A stretch of 64,000 bases of DNA, taken from contig CM052357.1 in assembly GCA_028551475.1 (NCBI GenBank), positions 19,949,931 to 20,013,930 on the forward strand, given 5' to 3'. The notes below the pieces were generated by a model that saw only the letters and a program-made list of their open reading frames with translations, was not told where the DNA came from and ran no database searches. Within the stretch, counting starts at the first letter, position 1; the number at the start of each line of letters is the position of its first letter. The position numbers and the translations under genes were made by a program. This stretch comes from Casuarina equisetifolia (lineage: Eukaryota; Streptophyta; Magnoliopsida; Fagales; Casuarinaceae). Below, piece after piece: positions 37,149-50,886 of the stretch.

Positions 37149-40100
37149 TGTTGAAGATTGACAATTTTTTCTCTATGATATGATATATTTTTCCTATATT
37201 GTAGAATATTAGGGTTTCCTTATATAAGCATTACTCCTATTTATATATAATCTCTTAGGTTAAAATATTTTTAATATAGCGGCACACCAATAGTTCTCCT
37301 CTACAGCTTTGTCTTCTCTTATAACTAGTTTTGATTTTACTTGATCAATAAACAAGCTTTTCTTCCAAACATGGAAGAGTTTATCAAATTCTTCATGGTA
37401 TCAAGAGCGTAACAATTTTTTGGGGTTTTTCATTGTGGACTACACAAAGTTTTATGCCATTTAAGGTTTTTTCGTGTACAGAGTTCTAGCCTCACAATTT
37501 TATGGGATTCGAATTGATTTTTGCATTAATTGAAGAGATTTCTTAGTGACGAGTGTTCTTGCTCTTGTTGATTAACTTTATCCCATGTCTTTGGTCTTTT
37601 GAACAAAAAACAAAAAGAAAGGTGTAATCTTTATTTAATTTTCTTTATTTTCCAGTATAAAGGTACAATCTTTATTTGGTTTTCTCTCTTTGGTGAAAAG
37701 AATTGTGCTTTGTTTATCAGTTTTGACTCTATCATCTGCATCAAGACCTTGGCATTTTCTCGTTTCCTTTTTGCTTTCACACTTTGTGATTATTTTGGTT
37801 TGTTGTTGTAATTCGGATACTTTATCAAACTATTGTTTTTCCTGGATATTTCCTAGTACGAGTAGTTTAGAGACTTTTTTGGTTTTATCATGGCTACCTA
37901 ATTAGATCCTCTTTAATAACTGGTTACACCATATGTTGCTCTTCATGCCTAGAAAACTCACCAAGAGAAAATGGATCATTCAAGTTCTAAATCAAATCAT
38001 CATAAGGGTTATGTTTCTCCAATTCCAATCATCATATACCCAAATATCTACTGCCTAGTACATCAGTCGAGCTCTTTTAGTTAGTTTCAAACTCAGTAGC
38101 TCCAATAATTATGTTATTTGGAGTCGTGCTGTGAAAGTCGTCTTTCTCTCCAAGAATAAGTTAGTATTTGTGGATGGCAAATATCCTACTCTGGTGGAAA
38201 ATTTTCCCTATTTGCCTTTCTAGGAGTGTTGTAATGTAATTTGTCTTTCTTGGATCCTCAATTCACTATTTGGGTAACTCCATGAAGGCCTAATTTGCAC
38301 GATTAATGTTACTAATCTCTAGAATTAGCTTTGTACTTGTTATAGCCAAGTTGACTCAACCTAGGTCTATGACCTTCTGAATGAATTAAGCTCTACAAAG
38401 CAATCAGGTGGATCAATTGTTTCTTATTTTCATCGATTGAGAGCATTATGGGATGAGTATGCAGCATTGATGACTTTGGATTTGCTAGAAATGTCCAAAA
38501 CTGATGGTTGGAAACTTTATCAAGAACACATGAAGTTTTATCAATTTTTGAAAGGACTAGATTACCATTTTTCTTATCTCAAAAACCAAATTCTACTCAT
38601 GAGGCCACTTCCTAACATTTTGCAAGCTTACTCGATTGCCAACAATGTCAAATATCGATATGGAGGACCAAAGAAGATAACTAGCGACTCTCAAGCTTTT
38701 ACATGACCTATGGGACTGACATAACAAACTAGTCCACATCTGAGCCACTTGTTGTAACACTAATGCCTCAATGGTAAACTAGAACAACATCTCTACATAA
38801 TGAAAATGACACATCATTTTCACTCAAAGCAAGGCAAAACGACATGTCATCTAGGATTTCTAGTGAGCCCAAATATGAGCATTATGAACATAAAAGGCAC
38901 CATAAGGAATGTTGTTATTGTCTTAAATGGCCTCAATGTAAGCATTGTCAACTTTTTGGATATAAGAAGGAAGCTTGTTACAAGCTTAATAGCTATCCTC
39001 TAAGTCACAAGAATTTTACTAGTAACTCTACTGTGAATTTTGCCACTATTAAGCCTAGTCATTGCACTTTTACACTAGAGCAGTATGATTGTATTATTCA
39101 TTTGATCAAGGAAGACTATGGTAGGACCTCTCATGCTAATGGAGCAAATATTCCAGAATCTTTTCCTTACATTTGGATTATAGATAATAGGACTAGTAAT
39201 CATATTCCTACCGATTTTAATTGCTTAGAATTTCTTGTTAAATGCATGTCTAAGTCTAGATTTGTTAAACTGCCAAATGGATAACTAACCCAAGTCACCC
39301 ACATTAATTTCATAACCCTAGCTAATGGTTTGAAATTACACATTGTACTCTATTCTCATGATTTCAAATATAATTTGCTATCCGTAGCTAAATTTACTTC
39401 TGAGAATAAATGTTTACCTTTTTTCTATAATGATTTATATGTGTTTCAGGACCTCTCAATGGGTAATGTCAAAGGAATTGGTAGAATGCAACATGGACTT
39501 TATTTTTTCTTACACCCTAGGACTAAGCATGTTAAAAAATTTTCTAGTACTGCACTAGTCTTTTCAATTACTTCAACATGTAATAACCTTAATTTTCATT
39601 TATGGCATTTAAGACTTAGTCACATGTCTTTATATAAATTTAAATTTTTGAATGAATTCAAAGATTTTCTGTCTTTTAAATTTTATTGCTCAATTTACCC
39701 TCTTGCTAAGAAAACACATGATCCATTCATTGTTTAAATTGAGAATGTCAAAAGTCTTTTTGATTTATTCCATGTGAACATTTAGAGACCATATCATGCC
39801 CTAAATCATGATGGTTCAAAATATTTTCTAACCATAATTGATGATTTTTCATGAAAGACTTGGACTTTCCTCATAAAACATAAGATTGAAACAATATCAC
39901 ATTTAGAACGTTTCTTTAACATAATTCAAAATCATTTCAGCATTGGAACCAAACGCATTCATTCTAATAATACAATTGATTTCTTTAATTCTTCATATGA
40001 CAAATCATTTTCCTAACAAGGTATAATGTATGAAAGTTCATGTACATATACCCCACAACAGAATGGTATGGTAAAACATAAACATCGCTACTTATTAGAT

Positions 40101-42739
40101 GTTACACGGGCAACAAAATTTCAAAGTCACATGCCCAAATGTTTTTGGGGTGAGTGTATATTCACTACCATACACATTGTTAATCGCATTCCTTCTTCAG
40201 TCTTACATGGGAAATCTCCTTATGAAGTGATTCATGAGAAAGCTCTTGACCTCTCTAGACTTTGAGTCTTCAGTTGTCTTTTTTATGCTTCAGTAGTGGA
40301 ACATAAAGACAAATTTGTCCCTTGAGCTATTCCTAGTATTTTTATGGGATACCCTTTTGGGCAAAAAGGGTATAAAGTTTATGACATTAAAATAAAGAAA
40401 TTTTTTGTGAGTCATCATGTTCACTTTCATAAAAATGTTTTCCCTTTTACAAACATAAAGATTGGGTCCCATTCTTTAGAATTCCCTATGATGTCCTCTC
40501 AAGATAAGGAGCCTACACAACAAGTTATTAAAGTTAACCTTGATTTAGATGCTTAGGTAATCCCTTATACACAATCAAATCTCATTCCTGATATTATCAC
40601 TCATACTACACCAAATATTATCACTTCTTATATATCAAGCAATCAACTGAATGATTCTACCTTGGAGATTTCAAATTCTCCTTCTATATCATATGATAAG
40701 ATTAAAGATGATACTTCCTCACCAACCATGCATGATCCCATAGTCCTTCCATCACTTCCTAAATGATCTACTAGAATTTTCAGGTCACCTATATGGACTC
40801 AAGATTATGTTTGCAACAACGTTGTCAGTCCATCCATACAGTGCCCATCTCTGACTATGTATCTTATACACATTTACCCATTCCACATCAACACTTCATA
40901 GCAGCCATTTCATTTGAGATAAAACCCTTGTACTACCATTAGAAAATTAAGGATTCTAGATGACAAGATGTCATGGATCAAGAAATAAAAGTATTATAAT
41001 CGAATGGAACATGGAAACTGGTAAACCTACCACCACAAAGAAAATTCATTGGATGTAAATGGGTATACAAGATTAAGTATCATACTTATGAGAGTATTGA
41101 GCACTTTAAGACTTGTCTAGTAGCAAAAGGTTATAGTCAAATAGAATGGATCAATTATCATGAGACTTTCTCTCCTACAGTAAAATCGGTGATAGTTAGA
41201 AGTGCATTTTCTATTGCTTCACAACGTAAATTGACCATTTAACAAATAGATGTTCATAATGCATTTCTAAAGGGAGACTTAGATGATAAAGTATATATGA
41301 AACCACCACCTGGGAGTCCTTTTGAAAGGGGGTCCAAAGTATGTCGGTTAAGGAAATCTATGTATGGATTAAAGCAAGCTTCACGACAGTAGAATGAAAA
41401 GTTTACAAAAGCTCTAGTGTCTGCTAGTTATCGACAGCCATTGTACGACTATTCTTTTTTCACTAAAGGACAAGCTAGTAATCACTAGTAATGATACACA
41501 AGAAATTAAGACTTTGTAAGCTTATCCTCATTTTACATTTCAAATCAAAGATTTAGGAGAACTTAAGTATTTTCTTAGGATTGAAATCCTTTGAGATTCA
41601 AATGGCATGCATATTAGTCAATGTAAGTATATCTTAGAATTAATTTTTGAATTAGGAATGTCCGCTGTAAAGCTTGTTGGAAATCTCATAGAGACAAATG
41701 TCTTATTCACTAGATTGAAACATGATGAACAAGTTTATCCACAAATAGATGATCCACCATTTGATAACATCTTGAGTTATTAGTAGTTGATTGGTAAGGT
41801 AAATTATCTTGATATAAGATGCCTCGACATAGCTTTTCCAGTACACCTCTTAAGTTAGTTCATGCATGCTCCCAAGCAATCCCACTAGGAGATAGTTTTT
41901 CGTATTGTTAAGTATCTCAAATGAACGATAGGGCTTGGTTTATTCTTTCCTTCAAATGGTGATTTTCTCTTGCAAGCTTTTTGTGATGCTAGCTATGTAA
42001 AATGTCGTATGACATATTAACCCACTACTGGCTTCTATCATACACTTGGATATTTAGTAATTTCTTGGAAAAGTAAAAAGCAACTAGTTATGACTCTTTC
42101 TTCAACAAAAGCTGAATATAAGGCCATAGCAACCACTACTTGTGAGATCGTTTAGGTAGTTAGTTTATTAAAAAATATGGGAATTAATGTTTCATAGCCA
42201 GTGTTGTTATATTGTGATAATGAGAGCCAACGTAAAAATTGACAGAAAACCTAATCTTTCATTAGAAAACCGAGCACATAGATGTTTCTTGTCATTTTAT
42301 TTGAGAAAAGTACATCATGGTTTAATTAGCATAGCACATGTTGGGAATGGTGACCAACCTATAGATATTCTAACCAAGGCTCTAGGGACAAATCAACACT
42401 ATCATCTCCTTAGCAAGCTTAGGGTCTTGGACTTCTTTTGACCCTTAGCTTGAAGAGGAGTGTTGAAGATTGACGGTTTTCTCTCTATGATATGATATAT
42501 TTTTCCTATATTATAGGATGCTCAATATATTTTTCCTATATTGTGGGGAATTTGGGTTTCCTTGTATAAGCCTTACTTCTGTTTATATATAGCCTCTTAG
42601 GTTAAAATGTTTTTAATATAGCCGCACACCAAAGGGTCTCTTCTCTACGACTTTGTTTTCTCTTGTAACTAGTTTTGGTTTTGCTAAATCAATAAACAAG
42701 CTTTTCTTCCAAACATGCAAGAGTTTATCAAATTCTTCA
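37149..42739 (+). mobile_element. Ty1/copia element, family C, plus-strand copy, broken
   Basis: LTRs are 37,149-37,395 (247 bp) and 42,461-42,739 (279 bp), with a perfect target duplication AAATT (37,144-37,148 and 42,740-42,744). The primer site TGGTATCAAGAGC lies at 37,396-37,408 and a purine tract precedes the right LTR. Order is gag with two short zinc-knuckle-like runs (38,440-39,110), protease (39,170-39,290), gag-pre-integrase and integrase (39,330-40,270), reverse transcriptase (41,000-41,600) and RNase H (41,800-42,440). The coding region has many breaks. It is the same family as 15,142-21,384, in opposite orientation. Confidence 0.93.
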
Positions 42740-42744
42740 AAATT

Positions 42745-43860
42745 ACATCCACGGAATTGTTTCTGTGGATTTTTAAGAATGGTGAAGGTTCTTCTTGGTA
42801 TGTAAGTCCTTCATTTTTCTCTACACTTGATCGTGAAAAAATAAATTGAAACTCGTCGTTGCTTTTTTTTTTTTTTAAGATCTCAAACCCATTCTTAAGC
42901 TTTCAGGGAAATTGCACCCACTTTATAATCTTAGAAATCTCAAGACGCCTCTAGTGGGCATTTTTCTTTTCTTTTTTTTTTTGGGAACTTCTCACTATTA
43001 TACGTAGTTCCTTCAACATCGGACAACAATTTTCATGTGAATGGAGTAATGTTTTGCCAACCAATTTGAGCCCTGTCAAGGTGCTGTGGACTGGAAATCT
43101 GTTTGTTTCGGATGCTATACTTCGGATCATTTCGAAATAGTCCGAACAACACCAATTATATCTACATCACCATCGACCAAAAAAAATTCACCAATTAGGG
43201 TTTCCATCAAGATAGTTATTAGAGATTTTATGAAACTATCACTATTATTATTTATTTGCTTCTTAAATTTTTTTTGTGAGAATATATGAACAAGAAGACT
43301 TCACCAAGAAATTGTGATATTCATATTTTAAAAAAATGATTGATAGAAATTTAACATAATAAATGTAAATCAACTCATAATATATAATTCATGATGTGAC
43401 TAAAGTCGATATTTTTTTCTTTTCTTTTATTTTTTTCAAGTCTTCATGAATCATATTATTCTCCATTGCTATCAATACCCCCGATACACTTCATCCTTGA
43501 AAACATATCTTGTAGTCAAATTACGACCAGGATAGCTCGGACAATAGCTTTTCATGACAAACATTGGCAACGACAAGATGATGACTATAATAAAGATAAA
43601 CCCAGCTAGTGCTGAAATAAAAGATGATATTCGATTTTATCTGAGTTTTTATACAACACGACAAAATCTGAGTTTTCTATTTTAAACGTGTGGTCTAGAT
43701 TAAAAAAAAACGTTTTAAATGTATGATAGTACGAAAGCTGCCAATTGCTAGTAATGGCGTGAGCCACATGGCATAAATATCATATAAATCTTGTTGATTT
43801 TTTATGTGAAAATGAAGGAAAATATTTCATTTGGAATCATCCCGTTAAGCCTACGTCGAT
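42745..43860. other. Intergenic, nothing recognised
   Basis: AT-rich sequence with T and A runs. I see no exon of the missing part of TPS relic C, no element end and no RNA gene. Confidence 0.4.
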
Positions 43861-43864
43861 CTTG

Positions 43865-44770
43865 TTAGTTCACCCGGTCTAAAGCATCGTTTATATTGTT
43901 CATTTCGAAACCCCTCTCAAACGGATGGCTTGTCGACAAAAAATACTCCAATCCTGTTAAGTTGGTGACATTGTTGTCCTTTACAAGAAAACTGTCATTG
44001 AGAAATCTATTGAATGTTATTGTATGTGCATGTACGTTATCATATTTCCAGATATTTGGCTTATAGTTGGTAGATTGTCTTTCTTGTGACATAACACAGG
44101 CTCCAGACGTTGTCAGGCCTAGTAAACTTTACTTCTTAGCTTCCAATAGCGTTATGTTTTCTTAGAAAAACCATTAATTGTCGGGAACACAATCAAAAAC
44201 TTAAAATTACATCCTCAACCAAGTGGATCAAATTCAAATTTTTAAATTAACATGTTGACATATTCACAAATGGCCTCTCGATTACACGTGTTCACATTCT
44301 GCAGTCCAAATTTACAACGTGCTCCGCTACTTGAGCCTATGGGGAAGGGTAATTGTTGGAGAAACCAACAATCGCCGAGGAAACAATCGAAAACTTAACA
44401 TTAAGCCCAACACAATGGATTAAATTCAAATATTTTGGATTTGATCTGATCGGTTCAAACAAATCCCTAAATTTTTTAGTTGAATTTTGTTGATCTTATC
44501 AATTAAAGCAAATCTTGAAGTTTTGTAGTTGAATTCAACTTTTGTAATTAGGTTCCGTGCTTATAAATAGGACTGGAACCCACCGGTTAAAGCAAGTTGA
44601 AAAATACCTCGTCCGTCAAAATCTCTTTTTCTCACTACCAACTTTATTCTTACACTCTTCATAAGGATTGCATAACTTATAATGAAAAGGTAGGAAGAAG
44701 CTTGTGTTGAGCAATGCTGTGCTTATGAACGTGGAAATACGGGTGTATTATTTTGAAAAGAAGTATTCAC
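43865..44770 (-). pseudogene. Terpene synthase pseudogene C, exon 1 fragment
   Basis: The minus strand at about 44,040-44,090 reads RQSTNYKPNIWKYDN, matching the RR-x8-W region of relic A exon 1 with the second arginine replaced. The transit-peptide-like part (ALLNTSFFLPF) lies at about 44,690-44,760 and matches relic A at about 13,960-13,990. The two parts are separated by a copia remnant. No later TPS exons were found downstream, so this is an isolated first exon. It is transcribed toward relics B and A, giving a head-to-tail array. Confidence 0.75.
44165..44670 (+). mobile_element. Ty1/copia remnant, mostly LTR sequence, inside TPS relic C
   Basis: A copia RNase H tail (DIFTNGLSITRVHILQSKF) is visible at 44,257-44,320, followed by a purine tract and an LTR beginning TGTTGGAGAAACC near 44,355. 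A diverged copy of the LTR start precedes it near 44,177. Nearly all internal sequence is missing. I could not define the right end or a clean target duplication. It is an old, heavily deleted copy. Confidence 0.6.
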
Positions 44771-45040
44771 AAAACTCAAGCATACATGGGAAATCAAGCT
44801 TGAATCACGGATACTGGAAATTATCTTTCCCATGAGAAAATACATGAACAAAATACATCCTTAACCATTTACAATTACCATAACCGGATACTAACAAAGC
44901 CTACATGTATTCACGTAATGATCTGGTGGTGGTTGGTGAGAAAAGACCCCTTAACAAACAGCCAAAAAAGAGGTCATGCCCGAACTCAACAAATAGGAAT
45001 GGGAAGGCTCACAACGTTGAACAAAGGCTAACAGGGCCTT
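44771..45040. other. Nothing recognised
   Basis: A short stretch between TPS relic C and a LINE fragment, with no coding or element signal. Confidence 0.3.
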
Positions 45041-45960
45041 CATTCAAATGCTTCTGATTTTTGCTTTCTCTAATCTAAAAAGGGGATGTCATTTCTAAAT
45101 GAAAAGTGGTATGCCTACAACATCCCATAATCCTATTCACATCAACCCCTCCATTTTATTCATATTTGAAAAGAAAAAGAAAAAGAAAAAGAACACATCT
45201 TTTATAGCTAAAACTTCTAATTAGTTTTCTTTTCCCTACAATTTTTTTACTATACCTTTCACTAAATAATAAGAGATATTCATAGTTAAAAAGTATCTCA
45301 CAAGACAATTAGCAAAATTACTTTTTGCTTCCTTAATAGCCTTTGGTGGTACAACAAGAAGTTTGTTTTCCTTATTGGAAGGATGATGGTAATCTAATTT
45401 AGCTTTCTTCATAAAAAAAATTTCATAGCAATATATTTCCAAGACAACCCAAAATTATTAATAGATGAATTAAGCTTTTGGTCGTCTACTATAGTCAAGG
45501 ATATATTTTCTTGAACTTTGTCTCTCACACCAATATTTTTTTGTTTGAAAATTTTCTAGACTAGTTGTAAGTTCATCAGTGGTATTCAAAGTTTAAGTGT
45601 CCATAACTTTACTTGAAACATTCAAACTTGATCTAAAAAGTGATGGTGCAATTTTAGTTGCAATCTTTGAATTTGTAATGCTTAAGGCTCTAAAAGTAGT
45701 TTTTATTTTATTTTCTCACTACAAGTACATGCCATTAGTTTTATGTTTATTGAATCTATCATTTGTACATTCCACCTTCAATTGATAGAAATAGCCTTGG
45801 GATAAATTTGATTTACAAGCTTTACCATATGCAGGCCGTAGGAAGACTAAATTGATATTTGAAAGCCCCAGAAAAACTATGCATCTACCTTTTCCTAACA
45901 TGAGACCTTCAATGGTATTGCTGGCACTTCCAAAATTCTCCCTCCACCTCCTTAATCACA
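45041..45960 (-). mobile_element. LINE (L1-type) ORF1 fragment, minus strand
   Basis: The reverse strand resembles 24,580-25,400 of LINE-2. The phrase KAKLDYHHPSNKENKL parallels KIAKLDYHPPSKKGNKL, and the upstream nucleotide sequence 'gttaggaaaaggtagatgca' parallels that near 24,590. It covers only ORF1 and is interrupted by stops. Confidence 0.75.
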
Positions 45961-46296
45961 AACATAGTAACCTCACAATTTTTCCATCATACCAAAACAA
46001 AAAAGGCCAAATCGATAAGCATAAACTATATAAAAGAATGCTTACTGAATGGTGCTACTACACCCAACCACATCAAACCTTGGAACTTATCTCAAAAAGG
46101 CAACAATGGCACCTAGTGGCAGCTTGGCAGATTAAGTTCAAAAGCTCTACATGCAAACACTCTGGGTGCTCCACCACCATCATGCAACATAGAAATCGCT
46201 GGATGTAGAATGGATTGCCACTTCGAGTCTTGGACACTATCATGCATGGTTGTAAGCCCAACACCATGGCAGACGCTATCACTAATTTGTGCTTGG
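45961..46296. other. Unassigned sequence left of the Tnt1-like insertion
   Basis: Higher in GC than its surroundings. It continues on the far side of the insertion at 50,887. I do not recognise a gene or element in it. Confidence 0.35.
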
Positions 46297-46764
46297 TGTT
46301 AAAAGTTTAACTCTGTTTTTCACACACAAAAAACAAAAACTAGGTAAAGTGTAAAGAAATTTGTGAAAGAAAACACATAGAACAATTGAACCAAATGGTT
46401 CTATATTTCGTAGAAACGTTGTAGCATCAAAAATCTTACATAGGAAAGTGGTTCTCAATGTTCAAAAGAGTAACCAAGACAGCTTCTAGCTTAAATACAT
46501 AAAACAGAATACATAGGAAAATAGGACAGTAACTACACGCCACCTTCTTTTCTTTATTAGAAAGAAGTACAAACAGCAACACGCCCATGACAGATTGGCC
46601 AAAAGGACACTCTTCAGTTGTTCAGCAACTTCTCAATGAAATTGCTATAGATAAAAGTTGAACACTTACCTCACTGTCTAGTGCCATGTCTAAATTTTGA
46701 TTGAACTGTCCTCACTACCAGCCAGACAAGATGGTTGGTTGACAGAAACCCATTACTTTCAACA
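46297..46764 (-). repeat. 3' LTR of the Tnt1-like element
   Basis: It starts TGTTGAAAG on the minus strand, next to a purine tract, and matches 50,418-50,886. Confidence 0.88.
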
Positions 46765-49700
46765 CCCTTCCTTAATGGGGTTTTTAGTTACCCCAATCTT
46801 TAACTGGATAACAAACCATAGTCAATCATCCCTTGAACATATCTTAGGACTCATTTCAGCTTACTAAATTGATTCTGAGTAGGGTTTTGCATGAATCTTA
46901 ACAGTATTGTTACTGAATATAGCAAGTCAGGTTTTGTTGCAGACACATAGAGAAGGTATCCAATCATGCTCCTATAAATTGTAGGATTTGTACTCCCTAA
47001 TTCACCTTTAACATGAACCTTTTCTCCAAGAATAAGGGGTGTTGATACAGCATTGTAATCAGTCATTCGAAACTTCTTTAAGATTTCTTTTGCAAATTTT
47101 GATTATGACATAAAAATTGCATGATTTCCTTATTTCACTTCTACTACAAGAAAGAACTTCATCATACCAAGATCATTCATTTCAAATGTTTGTAAAATCT
47201 GAGCCTTGAAATTAGCTAGACTTTCTTCATAATTTCTTGTATAGATTAGATCATCTACATATAAGGAAACAATTAAGATCTTGGTACTTTTCTGTAAATG
47301 AACAAGGTGGGTTCACTAGGACTGCATGTGAATTGTTGTTCTTGAAAGAAGTGACTTATCTTGCTAAACCAAGCCCTTGGAGCCTATTTTAGCCCATAAA
47401 GTATCTTATTAAGCTTTAACACCATCTCTTCCTTTCCTCTAATTTAAAACCCTTAGAATTGGTTGATTTAGATATCTTCATTATCTCACCATTAAGAAAG
47501 GCAGCCTTGACATCAAGTTATAGCACCTTCCATTGGTTTTTCCTTCTAATAGGATAAGTCTAATAGTTTCCAAACTTGTTATTGAAGCAAAGGTTTCAGT
47601 AAAATCCTCACCAGGAACTTGAGAGAATCCTTTAGCAACAAGTCTTACTTTATATATTTGAACTTCTCCTTTCTCATTCAGCTTGGTTTTAAATATCCAT
47701 TTCACACCAATTACTTTCTTTCCTGCAAGTAGATTGGAAACTTTACAGGTATTGTTTCTTTAAATGGTCTGACTTTCTTCCTCCATGGCACTCTTCCATT
47801 CTTCCTTCTTCATAGTTTCATCAAAGGATGTTGGCTCTAGAGTAGATTACAATATTCATAAACCTCTTCCAGTGACCTCATTCTTATCGGAGTCATGGTA
47901 GTAGGGGAATTATCTTCAGCCAAAATTTTGTAAGCATCAGAGTTAGGAATCTGTGGAGCAATATTAGTCAGCCTAACAAGAGTAATTGGTTCTGAATTAT
48001 AGGGATTGGAAGACTCTCCTATGCTTCCTAACTTGAATCATTTCTTATCAAGTTAGGAAGTAAAACATTCTAATATTCTTCCCTTTTCAATTCCTAAGTC
48101 CATGTAGCATTCTCATCAAACACCACATCCCAAGTCACCATCAATTTGTTTTGCTCTACATTATATATTCTATAAGCTTTGGACTTCAAGTTGTACCCCA
48201 ACATGAATGTTGGAATATATTATAGGATCCAACAATGACACCTTTTTCTGCCTTCTTTTCTAACTTATGTCTCTAATGGTTTAGAACATGAACAAAGCAT
48301 AATGAGCCAAAGACTCTTAAATACTTAATATTTGGTTTAACTCATTTCCATAATTCATAAGGAGTTTTGTCTTTTGCTGCTACATATGGGATTAAATTTA
48401 ATAAATACATATCAATATAAACAACTTCAGCCTAAATGCTTTTAGGAATCATTTTTTATTCCATCATGCTCCTAGCCATTTCCATGATACTTCTACTTTT
48501 TCTTTCAGCCATCTTATTATGTTAAAGACAATATGGTGTTGACAATTGGTGTCTTACCCTTTCCTAGGTACAAAACTAATTGAAATCACCAGATAAATAT
48601 TCACCCCCTTGGTCTGATCTTAGGACTTTAATCATCTTCTTGCACTTTTTCTCTACTAATAGCTTGAACTCTTTGAATATCTGCAATACTTCATATTTTT
48701 CCTTCTAAAAGAAAACCTAGCACATCCTTGACAAGTCATCAATGAATGTAGTAAAGAATCTTCTACCTTCATTTGTGGGTATCCTCATAGGACCCCACAC
48801 GTCTGAGTGAACCAACTCAATAAGGTCTTTTGATCTTTCAATTGTTACTGAAGGAAATGGTAGCTTATGACTTTTTCCAACTTGACAGCCCCCACATATT
48901 TCGTCACATAACTTAACCTTTGGCAGCCCTTCAACAAGACTTAAGTCATGCAAATTCTTCAAGGCTCCAAAGTGAATATGTCCAAATCTTATATGCCATA
49001 ACCAAGACTCATCTAAGCTGGTGATGAGTGTTGTAGGAAGCTTGTAAGCAAAGTTGATTGGGAAATTTTTGGAATTCTCCATATTAACCACAGCAAGTTT
49101 GTTTGCAGGAAAGCTTTCTTCTTGAATGGAACACTGCTTGTTTTTAAATACCAACATATATCCATTCTCCAACATTTGTCCTACACTTAGTAGGTTTTGA
49201 CTTAAACTAGGAACATACAACACATCCCTAATCACATGAGCCCCATAAGCAATTTCAACTGTTACTTCTCCTGACTGTAAAGCATCAATTCTCTCATCAT
49301 TTCTCAATCTAACCTTGGATTTATAGGTTCTATCAAGCCTACTAAATATCCTATCATCAAAAGACATATGATTGCTACAAGCACTATCCAAGAACCACAC
49401 ATGAGAGCTTTTACTAACAGAGAAACAACACATATAAAACAAAGTATTTTCAACTTCATTTTCTTTTGCAACATTGAAAGAATGTTCTTCTTCCTTTGAT
49501 CAACAATTTTTCTCTACATGACCAAATTTTGAACATTTTTTACACTGAGGTTTGCCTTTATGCCAGTAAAACTTCTCAACATGATTGGTCTTTTTGCATA
49601 CTTTGCAAGAAGGAAACTTGTTTTTGTCATCATCATTTTTTTGACTACCTTCTATGGCTAAAGGTTCTAATGACAACCTAGTTTGAAGGCAAACTTTATT

Positions 49701-50417
49701 GACAACTTTTCTTTACCTCTATCAGTTCTTTTTTAAAGGCCTCTAAGGATCCCATGAGTTCAAATACTAACAAGGTCTTAAAATCTTTGGTTTCTTCCAA
49801 AGTAGTAATTGTTGAATCAAATCTTGCAGTAAGATTGATTAATATTTTCTCTACAACGCTACTATCTAATATTCCTCACCAAGAGCCCTCATTTGACAAA
49901 CAACATGATTGACTTTTGTATAATAATCTACCACCAATTCATCTTCATTCCTTTTGAACAATTCAAAATCCTTTTTAAGTGACTAAATACGTACCTGACG
50001 AACCGTGGGTATACCAAGAAACTCATTCTTTAGTAGCATCCAGAACTCATGTGCTAAAGAAGCATGAGCCACTTTATCAAATATCAAGTCTAACACTAAG
50101 AGGTGGAGAACAAACAAGGTCTTCATATCCTTCTCTTGATTCTTCTTATATTTCTCCTAATAAGCAGTTGAGAAAGCATTTTCATCATCAACTTTAGCCA
50201 AACCTTTGCTTACTATGTCGCAAACTCTTTGGATACGAAAATATAAAATCATTAAGGTAGACCATTGACAGTAATTTTTACCATCAAAGTAGGGCAGCGG
50301 AAGTTGTGAGTTAGGAAAGAGTTGGGCTCCAAAAGAACTAGAAAAGGAGGATGAAGATGAAGGTGTTTGAGATAAGACCATTGTAAAGATGAGATTAGAA
50401 CTTGGCTCTGATACCAT

Positions 50418-50886
50418 TGTTAGAACTTTAACTCTGTTTTTCACACATAGAAAATAGAAACTAAGTAAAGTGTAAAGAAATTTGTGAAAGAAAACACACA
50501 TAACGATTGAATCAAATGGTTCTATATTTCATAGAAAAGTTGGAGCATCAAAAACCTTACATAGGAAAGTGGTTCTCAATGTTCAAAAGAGTAACCAAGA
50601 CAGCTTCTAGCTTAAATACATAAAACAGAATACATAGGAAAATAAGACAATAACTACACGCCACCTTCTTTTCTTTACTGGAAAGAAGTATGGACAGCTG
50701 CACGCCCACGACAGATTGGCCAAAAGGACACTCTTCAATTGTTCAGCAACTTCTCAATGGAACTACTACAGATAAGAGTTAAACACTTACCTCACTGTCT
50801 AGTGCTATGTCTAACACTTGATTGAACTGTCCTCACTACCAGCCAAACGCAATGGTTGGTTGACAAAAACCCCATTACTTTCAACA
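50418..50886 (-). repeat. 5' LTR of the Tnt1-like element
   Basis: It lies one base from the primer site and ends at the target duplication CTTAG (50,887-50,891). Confidence 0.88.

Larger units (their letters stand above)
46297..50886 (-). mobile_element. Ty1/copia element, Tnt1-like, both LTRs, broken
   Basis: LTRs are 46,297-46,764 (468 bp) and 50,418-50,886 (469 bp). The flanking pentamers CTTGG and CTTAG form an almost perfect target duplication. A primer site (gctctgatacca on the plus strand) lies at 50,405-50,416. Order on the minus strand is gag (about 49,700-50,400), zinc knuckle and protease (49,380-49,620), gag-pre-integrase and integrase (48,500-49,300, with WLWHIRFGH and HSDVWGP), reverse transcriptase (47,200-47,720) and RNase H (46,780-47,070). 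About 41 LTR differences by hand (near 9%) make it older than the RE1-like copy. The coding region has many breaks. Confidence 0.9.
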
